NCBI RefSeq assembly: GCF_002483305.1
Contig: NZ_DLHQ01000026.1
Location: 135,930 to 199,929, forward strand
Reading direction: 5' to 3'
Length of the DNA stretch: 64,000 nt
Origin: Brevundimonas sp. UBA7664
GTDB lineage: Bacteria > Pseudomonadota > Alphaproteobacteria > Caulobacterales > Caulobacteraceae
Shown here: positions 7,623 to 14,438 of the stretch, piece after piece
Layout: every line of letters starts with the position of its first letter
Position numbering within the stretch: position 1 is the stretch's first letter
The notes under the pieces: generated by a model
Seen by the model: the letters and a program-made list of their open reading frames with translations, nothing else
Told to the model about the DNA's origin: nothing
Database searches by the model: none
Translations under genes and position numbers: made by a program

Positions 7623-8338
7623 GGCCGCGCCACCCATTGGTCATAGCCGACGGCGCGCAGTTCGCAGGCCGGGCAGTCGCCGCAGCCATAGCCCCAGCCG
7701 AACCGGAGGGTCCGGTCGCCGCGATAGCAGGTGTGGCTGTCCTCGACGATCAGGTCGATCAGGGCCTGGCCGCCGAGGCGTTCGGCCAGGGCCCAGGTCT
7801 GCGCCTTGGTCAGGGCCATCAGCGGCGTTTCGATGACCACCGGCTTGTCCAGCCCGAGACTGAGCGCCGTGGCCATGGCGTCGATCGTGTCGCGGCGGCA
7901 GTCGGGATAGCCGGAATAGTCGGTCTCGCACATGCCGCCGACCAGGGTGTCTAGGCCTCGACGGTCGGCCAGGGCGGCGGCGACGGTCAGAAAGACCAGG
8001 TTGCGGCCGGGCACGAAGGTCGTGGGCAGGCCGCGCGCGTCCATCTCGATGGCCCGGTCGGCCGTCAGGGCGCTGTCGGCGATGGCGCCGTAGCCGGTCA
8101 GATCGACGATATGGTCAGGCCCCAGCCGGTCGGCCCACTGCGGCAGCACCGACGCCATGCCGGCGCGGACGGCGAGACGGGCCTGCATCTCGACGGCGTG
8201 GCGCTGGCCATAGTCGAAACCGACCGTCTCGACGCGCTCATACCGCTCCAGCGCCCAGGCCAGGCAGGTCGCGCTGTCCTGTCCGCCCGAGAACAGGACG
8301 AGAGCCGATTTCGGAGGCATTGGCGGGGAATCGCTCAT
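7619..8338 (-). CDS. queC: 7-cyano-7-deazaguanine (preQ0) synthase
   Basis: QueC converts 7-carboxy-7-deazaguanine to preQ0 with ATP and ammonia. The 239-residue protein has the PP-loop ATP-binding motif FSGGQDSATCL at residues 16-26 and the C-terminal zinc cluster, with Cys residues in SHTCYRG and GYGCGDCPACELR. A family-typical GGMCETDYSGYPDCR segment lies in the middle. It opens the operon queC-queE-queD-GNAT, in which every junction is a 4-base stop/start overlap. It is divergent from a hybrid histidine kinase across a gap of about 190 bases. I see no convincing preQ1 riboswitch in that gap. Confidence 0.96.
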   Translation of the reverse strand: MSDSPPMPPKSALVLFSGGQDSATCLAWALERYERVETVGFDYGQRHAVEMQARLAVRAGMASVLPQWADRLGPDHIVDLTGYGAIADSALTADRAIEMDARGLPTTFVPGRNLVFLTVAAALADRRGLDTLVGGMCETDYSGYPDCRRDTIDAMATALSLGLDKPVVIETPLMALTKAQTWALAERLGGQALIDLIVEDSHTCYRGDRTLRFGWGYGCGDCPACELRAVGYDQWVARP

Positions 8339-8528
8339 GACAAACCTGCGGTCGGCCGGTCGGCCGCGCGCATGGACAAAGGGATGGGCCGCTCACGTGG
8401 CGGGCCGGCCTTCTACACCAGCCCCGCGGGCAGAGCAAAAGCGGCTCAAAAATGGCCGTTGTCACCTTAACCATTCCGCAAACGGTTCTGTCCCATTGTG
8501 GACCCGTCCCAGTGGAGTACCGGCCGAA

Positions 8529-10166
8529 ATGCCGACCATCGAAGTACTGACCGAGCGCGCCGAGGCGGTGTCGCCAGACACGCCGGGAAGCGAGGTCTTC
8601 GCGCGTTTCGAACGGGAACCCGACACCCTGGTGATCGCCGTGGTCGAGGACGATCGTCCCGTCGGCCTGGTCGAACGCAATGTCTTCCTGCTGAAGATCG
8701 CCGGCGCCTTCGGACATGCCCTGTACGCCAACCGGCCCATCCTGCACCTCATGGATCCCGAGCCCGCGGTGGTCGAGGCCGGCGTCAGCATCGACGCCTT
8801 CTGCGACGTCCTGCTGAAAGGCGGTCCGGCGGCCCTGATGCGCGGCTTCATCGTCACCCGCGAGGGCCGCTATCACGGCGTGGGCACGGCGGTGTCGCTG
8901 CTGCAGGCGGTCAACGATCTCCAGCGCCAGCAGAACATCGAGCTGGCGGAACAGGCCCGCGTCCTGACCGACACCCGGACCCAGGCCCTCGCTTCGGCGC
9001 GCGACAAGAGCCGGTTCCTGACCATCATGAGCCACGAACTGCGGACGCCGATGAACGGGGTGCTGGCTGTGGCGGAGTTGCTGCGTCGCCAGCCGCTGAA
9101 CGCCCAGGCGCACGCTCACATCACCACGATCGTGGAATCCTCCGAAACCCTGCTCCGCATCCTGCAGGACGCGCTGGACCTGTCGCGCGGCGAGGCCGGC
9201 GAACTCGAGCTTCATCCCGCCGCTACCCCCCTCCGCGCCCTGATGGACGATATCCAGGCCGCCTGGGCGCCGCGGGCCTCGCAGGACAATGTGACCCTGA
9301 TGGTCAGCTATGAGGGCGACACCGAACTGGCCGCCGTCGTGGACGGCGCCCGGGTCGCCCAGCTGTTCAACAACCTGATCGGCAACGCCCTGAGTTTCGC
9401 GCGCAACGGCGTGGTCGAAGCCGGGCTGAAGGCGGTCGCCGCCGGCGATCGCATCCGGCTGGAAGCCCGCGTGCGGGACGACGGAACGGGCATAGACGCC
9501 GACCGGGTCGATGCGATCTTCGAACCCTTCGTGCATGGCTCCGGCCAGGACGGCGCAGGTCTGGGCCTGGCCATCTGCCGCCAGATCGTCGAGCGCATGG
9601 GCGGTCGTATCTGGGCCGAGAACAATCCGGGCCGCGGGGCGACCTTCGCCTTCGACCTCGACGTCGAGCGGACCCAGGTCGAGGCCGCGACGACCTCGAA
9701 CATCGAGAGCCTCGGCGGCGACGGCGATGTGGACAGTCATCCGCACATCCTGATCGTCGACGACAATGCGACCAACCGCGTGGTGGCCCAGGCCCTGTGC
9801 GAGATGTTCGGCTGCACCTCCGAGACCGCCGCAGACGGCGTCGAGGCGCTGGAGGCGGTTCAGGAGCGCCGCTTCGACCTGATCCTGATGGACATCAAGA
9901 TGCCGCGCATGGACGGGGTCCAGGCCACCGAGGCGATCCGGGCCCTGACCGGGCCGGCCCGCGACATCCCCATCGTCGCCCTGACCGCCAACGCCGATCC
10001 GGACGACGCGAAGAAATACGTCGCCATCGGCATGGCGGCGGTGGTCGAGAAGCCGATCAAGCCGGAACGTCTGCGCATGGCCATGAACCTCGCGCTCGAA
10101 CAGGCGGCGGAGGCCGCTGAAGCGGCGGTCCCGGACCGCGCCCGGAAGACCCGCTCGGCGGCCTGA
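8529..10166 (+). CDS. Hybrid histidine kinase with N-terminal CBS-like sensor
   Basis: This protein of 545 residues is a soluble hybrid sensor kinase. Residues 1-130 look like a pair of CBS-type modules (DTLVIAVVEDDRPVGLVER and FIVTREGRYHGVGT), which in other proteins bind adenine nucleotides. A coiled segment leads to the DHp domain with His169 in MSHELRTPMN. The ATPase domain keeps an N box (NNLIGNAL), a G1 box (DDGTGID) and a G2 box (GAGLGLAI). A receiver follows with ILIVDDN, LMDIKMP and VEKPIKP. There is no membrane segment. The ATG at 8529 has GGAG upstream; the long in-frame reading from 8337 is rejected. It is head to head with queC. Partner and signal are unknown. Confidence 0.88.
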   Translation: MPTIEVLTERAEAVSPDTPGSEVFARFEREPDTLVIAVVEDDRPVGLVERNVFLLKIAGAFGHALYANRPILHLMDPEPAVVEAGVSIDAFCDVLLKGGPAALMRGFIVTREGRYHGVGTAVSLLQAVNDLQRQQNIELAEQARVLTDTRTQALASARDKSRFLTIMSHELRTPMNGVLAVAELLRRQPLNAQAHAHITTIVESSETLLRILQDALDLSRGEAGELELHPAATPLRALMDDIQAAWAPRASQDNVTLMVSYEGDTELAAVVDGARVAQLFNNLIGNALSFARNGVVEAGLKAVAAGDRIRLEARVRDDGTGIDADRVDAIFEPFVHGSGQDGAGLGLAICRQIVERMGGRIWAENNPGRGATFAFDLDVERTQVEAATTSNIESLGGDGDVDSHPHILIVDDNATNRVVAQALCEMFGCTSETAADGVEALEAVQERRFDLILMDIKMPRMDGVQATEAIRALTGPARDIPIVALTANADPDDAKKYVAIGMAAVVEKPIKPERLRMAMNLALEQAAEAAEAAVPDRARKTRSAA

Positions 10167-10236
10167 GCCGTTCAGCCGCAACGCGCCGGTCCACGCGCCC
10201 CTTGCGCTCATTTCCCGACCGACCGAGAAGCGGGGG

Positions 10237-10710
10237 ATGAGTTCTCCGATCCTCGACATCCTGCCCCAGCTGGCCGCCGGCGCCGCCCATACCCATGCGC
10301 TGGGCTTCGTCTACGACAGCCTCGACGGCGACCGGGTCCGCATCCGTGCGCCATGGCGTGAGGATCTGGTCGGCGATCCGGACACCGGCGTCCTGTCCGG
10401 GGGGCTGGTCACCACCCTGCTGGACCATGTCGGCGGGCTGGCGGTGTGGATCGCCCTGGGCCGGTTCGAATCGATCGCGACCCTGGATCTGCGCGTCGAT
10501 TACATGCGGGCCGCCGAATCGCGGCGCGATCTGATCGCGGAGGCGCGCTGCTATCACCTCACCCGTTCGGTCGCCTTCGTTCGCGCCTGGGCGTTCGAGG
10601 ACAGCCCGGATGATCCGGTCGCCGCGGCCCAGAGCGCCTATATGCTCAGTTCCAGCGGCGACAGGGGGCTCGGCGCCAACCTGAAATCCGGCCCGGCGGT
10701 CGCGCGATGA
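10237..10710 (+). CDS. PaaI-family hot-dog thioesterase (first of pair)
   Basis: This 157-residue protein is a single hot-dog fold acyl-CoA thioesterase of the PaaI type. It has LSGGLVTTLLDHVGGLAV, matching the central helix pattern G-G-x-x-x-x-L-D in which an acidic residue activates water, followed by the TLDLRVDYMRAAES strand. The last bases overlap the next gene, also a hot-dog protein, as ATGA, so the two are translationally coupled and may form a heteromer or act in sequence. The acyl-CoA substrate is unknown. Confidence 0.85.
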   Translation: MSSPILDILPQLAAGAAHTHALGFVYDSLDGDRVRIRAPWREDLVGDPDTGVLSGGLVTTLLDHVGGLAVWIALGRFESIATLDLRVDYMRAAESRRDLIAEARCYHLTRSVAFVRAWAFEDSPDDPVAAAQSAYMLSSSGDRGLGANLKSGPAVAR

Positions 10711-11105
10711 GCGACCTGCTGGACCGCCTGCCCTACGCCCGGTTTCTGGGCCTGACGACGGCGAGCGAGGGACAGACGCTGACGGTCACCATGCCATTCG
10801 CGCAGAAGCTGATCGGCAATCCGGTCCTGCCGGCCCTGCACGGCGGTTCGACCGCCGCCCTGCTGGAGCTGACCGCCGTCGCGCAGGTCGCGGCGCTTTA
10901 CCCGCGGCTGCGCCTGCCCCGGCCGATCAATGTCACCGTGGCCTATCTGCGCTCGGGCCGTCCGGTCGACGTCCACGCCCGCGCCCGGATCAGCAAGGCC
11001 GGACGGCGCGTGGCCCATGTCCTGGCCGAGGCCTGGCAGGAGGACGAAAGCCAGCCCATCGCCGCCCTGACGGCCCATTTCCTGATGGCGGAAGACGACC
11101 TTTAG
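10707..11105 (+). CDS. PaaI-family hot-dog thioesterase (second of pair)
   Basis: This 132-residue protein is a second hot-dog thioesterase. The central helix reads LHGGSTAALLELTAV, with Glu at the position of the catalytic acid, and the following strand is RPINVTVAYLRSGRP. It is clearly related in fold to the gene before it but diverged in sequence, which argues for an old duplication with specialisation. It overlaps the upstream gene by four bases. A short AT-rich stretch after the stop probably carries the promoter of the next gene. Confidence 0.85.
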   Translation: MSDLLDRLPYARFLGLTTASEGQTLTVTMPFAQKLIGNPVLPALHGGSTAALLELTAVAQVAALYPRLRLPRPINVTVAYLRSGRPVDVHARARISKAGRRVAHVLAEAWQEDESQPIAALTAHFLMAEDDL

Positions 11106-11169
11106 TTGCAATTAATTACAACTCTGGATAACGTCCTGTCGTGACGCTTGGTCACGGGGAGGATCCATC

Positions 11170-11559
11170 ATGTCCAGACTGTCAGTCGGCGAAGCCCTCG
11201 CCACCCGCCTGTTCGCCGCGGAATCGTCCATCGATCGGGCCCTGATCGAAACCGCGACGCTCGCGGCGGCCCTGCCCGCGGCGCGCACCGACGCCTGGCT
11301 GTCCGCCGTGACCGGCCAGCGCGCTTTCGACGGGACCGCCGCCGCCATCACCGCCCTGGCCCAGGCCCGGGCGCATATCGTCCAGACCCACAACACCCTG
11401 GGCGCGGTGGCCCGCAGGCTGGGACTGGAAACCCTGGCCGGGGGCCCGCTGGACAAGCCCGGAGACGACAGGCCGATCGGCGGCGGCGGTGGCGACGGCC
11501 CCGGGATCACGCCGGATATGGTCAACAAAACCCTACCGGGAACTCCGAACCCGTGTTAA
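11170..11559 (+). CDS. Uncharacterised helical protein, copy 1 of a tandem pair
   Basis: This 129-residue protein has no signal peptide or membrane segment and is predicted almost wholly helical up to about residue 92. It then has a glycine-rich tail (IGGGGGDGPG) and a polar end. It shares with the next gene the pattern of an acidic first helix (FAAESSIDRALIETATL here), a central helix with AARAxI/M, and the conserved RRLGLETLAGGPLDKP segment, so the two are tandem paralogues. GGGGAGG at 11157-11163 decides the ATG at 11170. The AT-rich stretch after 11105 is the likely promoter. I do not recognise the family. Confidence 0.75.
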   Translation: MSRLSVGEALATRLFAAESSIDRALIETATLAAALPAARTDAWLSAVTGQRAFDGTAAAITALAQARAHIVQTHNTLGAVARRLGLETLAGGPLDKPGDDRPIGGGGGDGPGITPDMVNKTLPGTPNPC

Positions 11560-11593
11560 CGAATGGTTCACCAGTTCCAGTGGGAGGTCTGTA

Positions 11594-11926
11594 ATGAACA
11601 AGGTTGAAATCATCGCCAGCGTCGCTGACGAGTTGTACGCGTCCGAGCAAGCGCTCGACGCCGCCATCGCACATGCCACCACCCTGGTGCAGTCGATGAT
11701 CAGCTCGCGCGCCGCCCTGAACATCTCGGCATGCGCCGGCGCTGATGCGCAGACCAAGGCTCTCGAGGCCATCGCCAGCCTCGGCGTCGCCCGTCAGGCC
11801 ATGGTCGCCTGCCACGAGCATCTGGCCAAGGATCACCGCCGTCTGGGCTTCGGCGCCTTCGCCGGACCGTTCCAGGACAAGTACCCGGAAAAGACCACGG
11901 GCGAGCATCGCCTCCGCGCTGTTTAA
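11594..11926 (+). CDS. Uncharacterised helical protein, copy 2 of a tandem pair
   Basis: This 110-residue helical protein is a paralogue of the gene at 11170. Matching segments include ELYASEQALDAAIAHATTL (against RLFAAESSIDRALIETATL) and HRRLGFGAFAGPFQDKYP (against ARRLGLETLAGGPLDKP). It lacks the glycine-rich tail and has a basic end instead. TGGGAGG at 11580-11586 places the ATG at 11594; an in-frame reading from 11489 lacks this support. A strong 12-bp hairpin follows 54 bases after the stop. Function unknown; it could be a dimerising or protein-binding bundle. Confidence 0.75.
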   Translation: MNKVEIIASVADELYASEQALDAAIAHATTLVQSMISSRAALNISACAGADAQTKALEAIASLGVARQAMVACHEHLAKDHRRLGFGAFAGPFQDKYPEKTTGEHRLRAV

Positions 11927-11980
11927 TTCGAGGTAATGTCGGCGACCGGTCATTTCCCCGGCAGCTGACTTCAGGCAATG

Positions 11981-12010
11981 TCGCCCCCACGCTGTCTGGC
12001 GTGGGGGCGA
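11981..12010 (+). terminator. Perfect 12-bp hairpin between the duplicated pairs (terminator or translational switch)
   Basis: TCGCCCCCACGC pairs perfectly with GCGTGGGGGCGA around a 6-base loop (11993-11998). Only a weak T-rich run follows (TTCTGTGCTT). It may end the transcript of the 11594 gene. The 3' arm also holds the only G-rich sequence that could serve as ribosome site for the GTG start at 12015, so it could instead mask that site. Confidence 0.6.
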
Positions 12011-12014
12011 TTCT

Positions 12015-12443
12015 GTGCTTGACACCATCTACTCTCAAATCGGCGCAGGGATCGCGATCCTCGTCGTGCTCTTCGGCTTCCTGAAAGGCGATGAGCCGGA
12101 ACGCATCGCCAGCGCGGCCTTCGCCCTCGTCATTCTGGTCGGATTGGCAGCGCCGATCAGCAGTGGCGGCGACGGCATTCGCTGGGGCTTGATGAGCCTC
12201 GACATCGTCATGCTGGCTGTTCTTTGCGGCCTCGCCTGGCACAGCCGGCGCGCCTGGCTGATCTGGGCCTCCGCCTTCCAGAGCCTGATCGTCACCAGCC
12301 ACATCCTTATCCTCGCCGACATCCGGCCGCCCGGGAACGCCTTCGCCGCCGTCAACAACCTGTCCAACTACGGCCTGTTGATCGCACTCGCCGTCGGCAC
12401 CTTCTGGGCGTGGCAGGAACGCAGGGCCGCCGGACTGAAGTAG
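12015..12443 (+). CDS. Uncharacterised four-helix membrane protein, copy 1 of a tandem pair
   Basis: This 142-residue protein has about four transmembrane helices with short polar loops. A conserved loop after the first helix reads FLKGDEPERIAS, and the end is AWQERRAAGLK. It is a clear paralogue of the next gene (same length, same KGDEPER loop, same RRAW and RPP positions). The GTG at 12015 is favoured because the N-terminus then reads M-L-D-T, matching M-F-D-T of the copy. The only candidate ribosome site lies in the 3' arm of the preceding hairpin. I do not recognise the family. Confidence 0.7.
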   Translation: MLDTIYSQIGAGIAILVVLFGFLKGDEPERIASAAFALVILVGLAAPISSGGDGIRWGLMSLDIVMLAVLCGLAWHSRRAWLIWASAFQSLIVTSHILILADIRPPGNAFAAVNNLSNYGLLIALAVGTFWAWQERRAAGLK

Positions 12444-12485
12444 ATCGTCCCGCCTGATCGGAAGCCTTCAGGAGACGCAAGGCGC

Positions 12486-12914
12486 TTGTTCGACACCCCG
12501 CAGGCCCAGATCGGCGCCGCCCTCTCCGTCGCCGTCATCGCCTTCGCCCTGCTGAAGGGCGATGAGCCGGAGCGCACCGGCAGCGTCGCCTATGGGCTGG
12601 CCTGGTTCGCCAGCCTGCTGATCCAGGGGGACGGCGTCGGAGGCGGCGTATCCTGGGGTTTGGCGGCCGTTGATCTCATCCTGCTCGGCGTCTTCTCGGG
12701 CCTCGCGTGGAAGTCGCGGCGGGCCTGGCCGGCCTGGGCGTCAGGTCTGCAGTCGCTGGTCGTCATGAGTCACCTCCTGACCTTCATCGACGCCCGCCCG
12801 CCCCTCATGGCCTTCTATGTCGTGGTCAACCTGGCCAGCTACGGCATCCTTGTGACCCTCGCCCTCGGCGCCTGGCTGGCCTGGCGCGACCGCCGCGCCG
12901 CCGGGGTCGAATAG
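12486..12914 (+). CDS. Uncharacterised four-helix membrane protein, copy 2 of a tandem pair
   Basis: This 142-residue membrane protein matches the gene at 12015 along its full length (LLKGDEPERTGS, WKSRRAWPAWASGLQSL, IDARPP, WRDRRAAGVE). It starts with TTG at 12486; AGGAGA about 11 bases upstream supports this. Four hydrophobic helices are visible. Both copies use rare start codons, which suggests low expression. The S24-type regulator follows 83 bases downstream on the same strand. Function unknown. Confidence 0.72.
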   Translation: MFDTPQAQIGAALSVAVIAFALLKGDEPERTGSVAYGLAWFASLLIQGDGVGGGVSWGLAAVDLILLGVFSGLAWKSRRAWPAWASGLQSLVVMSHLLTFIDARPPLMAFYVVVNLASYGILVTLALGAWLAWRDRRAAGVE

Positions 12915-12997
12915 CGCGGCGCGCGACTAGGTTTTTATTCCTGCCCTGATCCCCTAATCTGTCGCCGAATCGGCCGATCGGGCCGCGACGGACGCCC

Positions 12998-13633
12998 ATG
13001 CCCCTGTCCCACGCCCAGCTCTGGAAGGCGATCGACGGCCTGGCCCGGCGCGAGGGCATCAGCGTCTCGGCCCTGGCGAAGCGGTCCGGGCTGGATGCGA
13101 CCGCCTTCAATCCATCGAAACGGTTCGGACCGGGCGAGCCGCCACGGCCGCGCTGGCCGTCGACGGAAAGCCTGACACGGATCCTGACCGCGACCGGCCT
13201 GTCGCTGGGCGAGTTCGCGGCCCTGGCCCGGGACGGGACCGAACGGCCCTCGACGGTGCCCATGCTGGGCATGGCGCAGGCTGGACAGGACGGCTTTTTC
13301 GACGACGCGGGCCTGCCCGTCGGCGAAGGCTGGGAGCAGACCGAGCTGCCGCGGGCGCGCGACAGCCTGCTGAGCCTGCGCATCGCCGGCGATTCCATGG
13401 CCCCCCTGTACCGCGAGGGCGACCGCGTCATCGTCGACCGGGAGGCCGCGGACGTGCGCAAGGGCGACCGGGTGGTGGTGCGGACCACGGGCGGCGAGAC
13501 CCTGGCCAAGGAGGCGGCGGCGCTGACCGCGCGGGCCGTGACCCTCGCCTCGGTCAATCCGGCCTATCCGCCGCGCATCGTGGCCCGCCGCGACATCGTC
13601 TGGATGGGGCGGATCCTCTGGGTCAGCCAATGA
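12998..13633 (+). CDS. S24-family transcriptional regulator (helix-turn-helix plus LexA-like domain)
   Basis: This 211-residue protein joins an N-terminal helix-turn-helix region (about residues 5-75, with EGISVSALAKRSGLDATAFN) to a C-terminal LexA/CI-like S24 domain. The Ser of the Ser-Lys dyad is in IAGDSMAPLYREGD and the Lys in GETLAKEAA. An Ala-Gly pair in GMAQAGQDG lies before the S24 domain, where LexA and CI are cleaved, so RecA-stimulated self-cleavage is possible but unproven. The start at 12998 lies after a short GC-rich leader with no strong ribosome site. Neighbours give no clear target; the upstream duplicated membrane genes are candidates by proximity. Confidence 0.85.
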   Translation: MPLSHAQLWKAIDGLARREGISVSALAKRSGLDATAFNPSKRFGPGEPPRPRWPSTESLTRILTATGLSLGEFAALARDGTERPSTVPMLGMAQAGQDGFFDDAGLPVGEGWEQTELPRARDSLLSLRIAGDSMAPLYREGDRVIVDREAADVRKGDRVVVRTTGGETLAKEAAALTARAVTLASVNPAYPPRIVARRDIVWMGRILWVSQ

Positions 13634-13689
13634 TGTGGGCGCGCCCAAGCAACGCGCGACCGCGTCGCGAGCGTCAGCACTCAAGGAAA

Positions 13690-13715
13690 AGGCCGCCCCC
13701 TTTCAGGAGCGGCCT
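13690..13715. terminator. Bidirectional hairpin between convergent genes
   Basis: AGGCCGC pairs with GCGGCCT around a 12-base loop. An A-run on the left and a short T-rich stretch on the right suit termination in both directions. It lies between the convergent S24 regulator and SH3 genes. Confidence 0.7.
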
Positions 13716-13741
13716 CTTCGTCAGTCGGCGTCGGGCCGGTT

Positions 13742-14218
13742 CTAGTTGCTGGTCACATAGCGGGCGTTGACCCAGCCGCCGCCGGCGATCTGGACCCATT
13801 CGCCCTGCGAGCCGATGGCGCTGAACGACTGTCCGGCGCGCAGGCTGCCGGCCTGACGGTAGTTGGTGCCGGGACCCGAACGGATGCGCAGGTTGGAGGT
13901 GGCGCGATAGGCGCCGCCCTGGGCCTGCTCATTGGCCTGGCGGGCGCGCTGCTGGTTGCAGCCGATGTAGGAGCCGGCGGCGGCGCCGGCGCCCGCGCCG
14001 ACGACAGCGCCGAGGGTGCGTTCATTGTCCGACACCTGGCTGCCGGCGAGGGCGCCGAGCACGCCGCCGATCACGGCGCCGGTGCGCTGGCGGCCGCCGG
14101 GGGCGTCGCAGTTGGTGATGCCGTTGGCCTGCTGGGCCATCGAGGCGGTCGGGACCGCCATGGCAAGCGCGGCCAGGGCGGCGGCGGTGGCCAGGGTGGT
14201 GTTCATGATCTTCGACAT
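13742..14218 (-). CDS. Exported glycine-zipper protein with C-terminal bacterial SH3 domain
   Basis: This 158-residue protein has a signal peptide ending near PTASMAQQ. A glycine-zipper segment follows (GAVIGGVLGALAGSQ and LGAVVGAGAGAAAGSYIG), a module that often interacts with the envelope. The C-terminal SH3b domain starts at about residue 105 (RATSNLRIRSGPGTNY) and ends GGWVNARYVTSN; such domains bind peptidoglycan or peptides. The ATG at 14218 is set by GGAGAG upstream and by the signal peptide. It probably acts in the periplasm at the cell wall. It stands alone, convergent with the S24 gene. Confidence 0.82.
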   Translation of the reverse strand: MSKIMNTTLATAAALAALAMAVPTASMAQQANGITNCDAPGGRQRTGAVIGGVLGALAGSQVSDNERTLGAVVGAGAGAAAGSYIGCNQQRARQANEQAQGGAYRATSNLRIRSGPGTNYRQAGSLRAGQSFSAIGSQGEWVQIAGGGWVNARYVTSN

Positions 14219-14317
14219 GGCTCTCTCCAATTCATCGAGGTTGGTCGATGACGTGAAGAATGCGCGACGCCGGATGAAGGCTCCCGGAGTCGCGCCGTTA
14301 TGTTCGGTTCATCTACG

Positions 14318-14341
14318 TTAGCGCGCATGGCTGCGCGCTAA
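14318..14341. other. Perfect 10-bp stem inverted repeat between SH3 gene and lysK
   Basis: TTAGCGCGCA pairs with TGCGCGCTAA around the loop TGGC. It has no T-run on either strand, so a simple intrinsic terminator is unlikely; a protein-binding dyad or processed RNA hairpin is possible. A second small hairpin (AGAAGG/CCTTCT, 14410-14426) sits just beyond the lysK stop. The remaining 220 bases between the two genes hold no open reading frame I would support. Confidence 0.5.
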
Positions 14342-14438
14342 TGCTCCCCGCGCGGCGGCTCGCTGCTTGAGCGCGGAACCCGCGCGAAGCGCCAGGCCGC
14401 GTCGGGTCGAGAAGGCGAAACCTTCTGACCGCGGCCCA

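Noticed and set aside
8339..8528. Possible preQ1 riboswitch or shared promoter elements between queC and the kinase
   Set aside because: I could not find the compact hairpin and A-rich tail of a preQ1 element. A TTAACCAT motif near 8466 resembles a CtrA half-site but lacks a properly spaced partner.
8238..10259. A 673-residue minus-strand frame opposite the CBS-type kinase
   Set aside because: Kinase and receiver motifs are all on the plus strand, and the frame overlaps queC in a different phase.
11515..11570. GGAAC box resembling an EcfG general stress promoter upstream of the 11594 gene
   Set aside because: The GGAAC is present near 11538, but no CGTT follows at 16-17 bases, so the match is incomplete.
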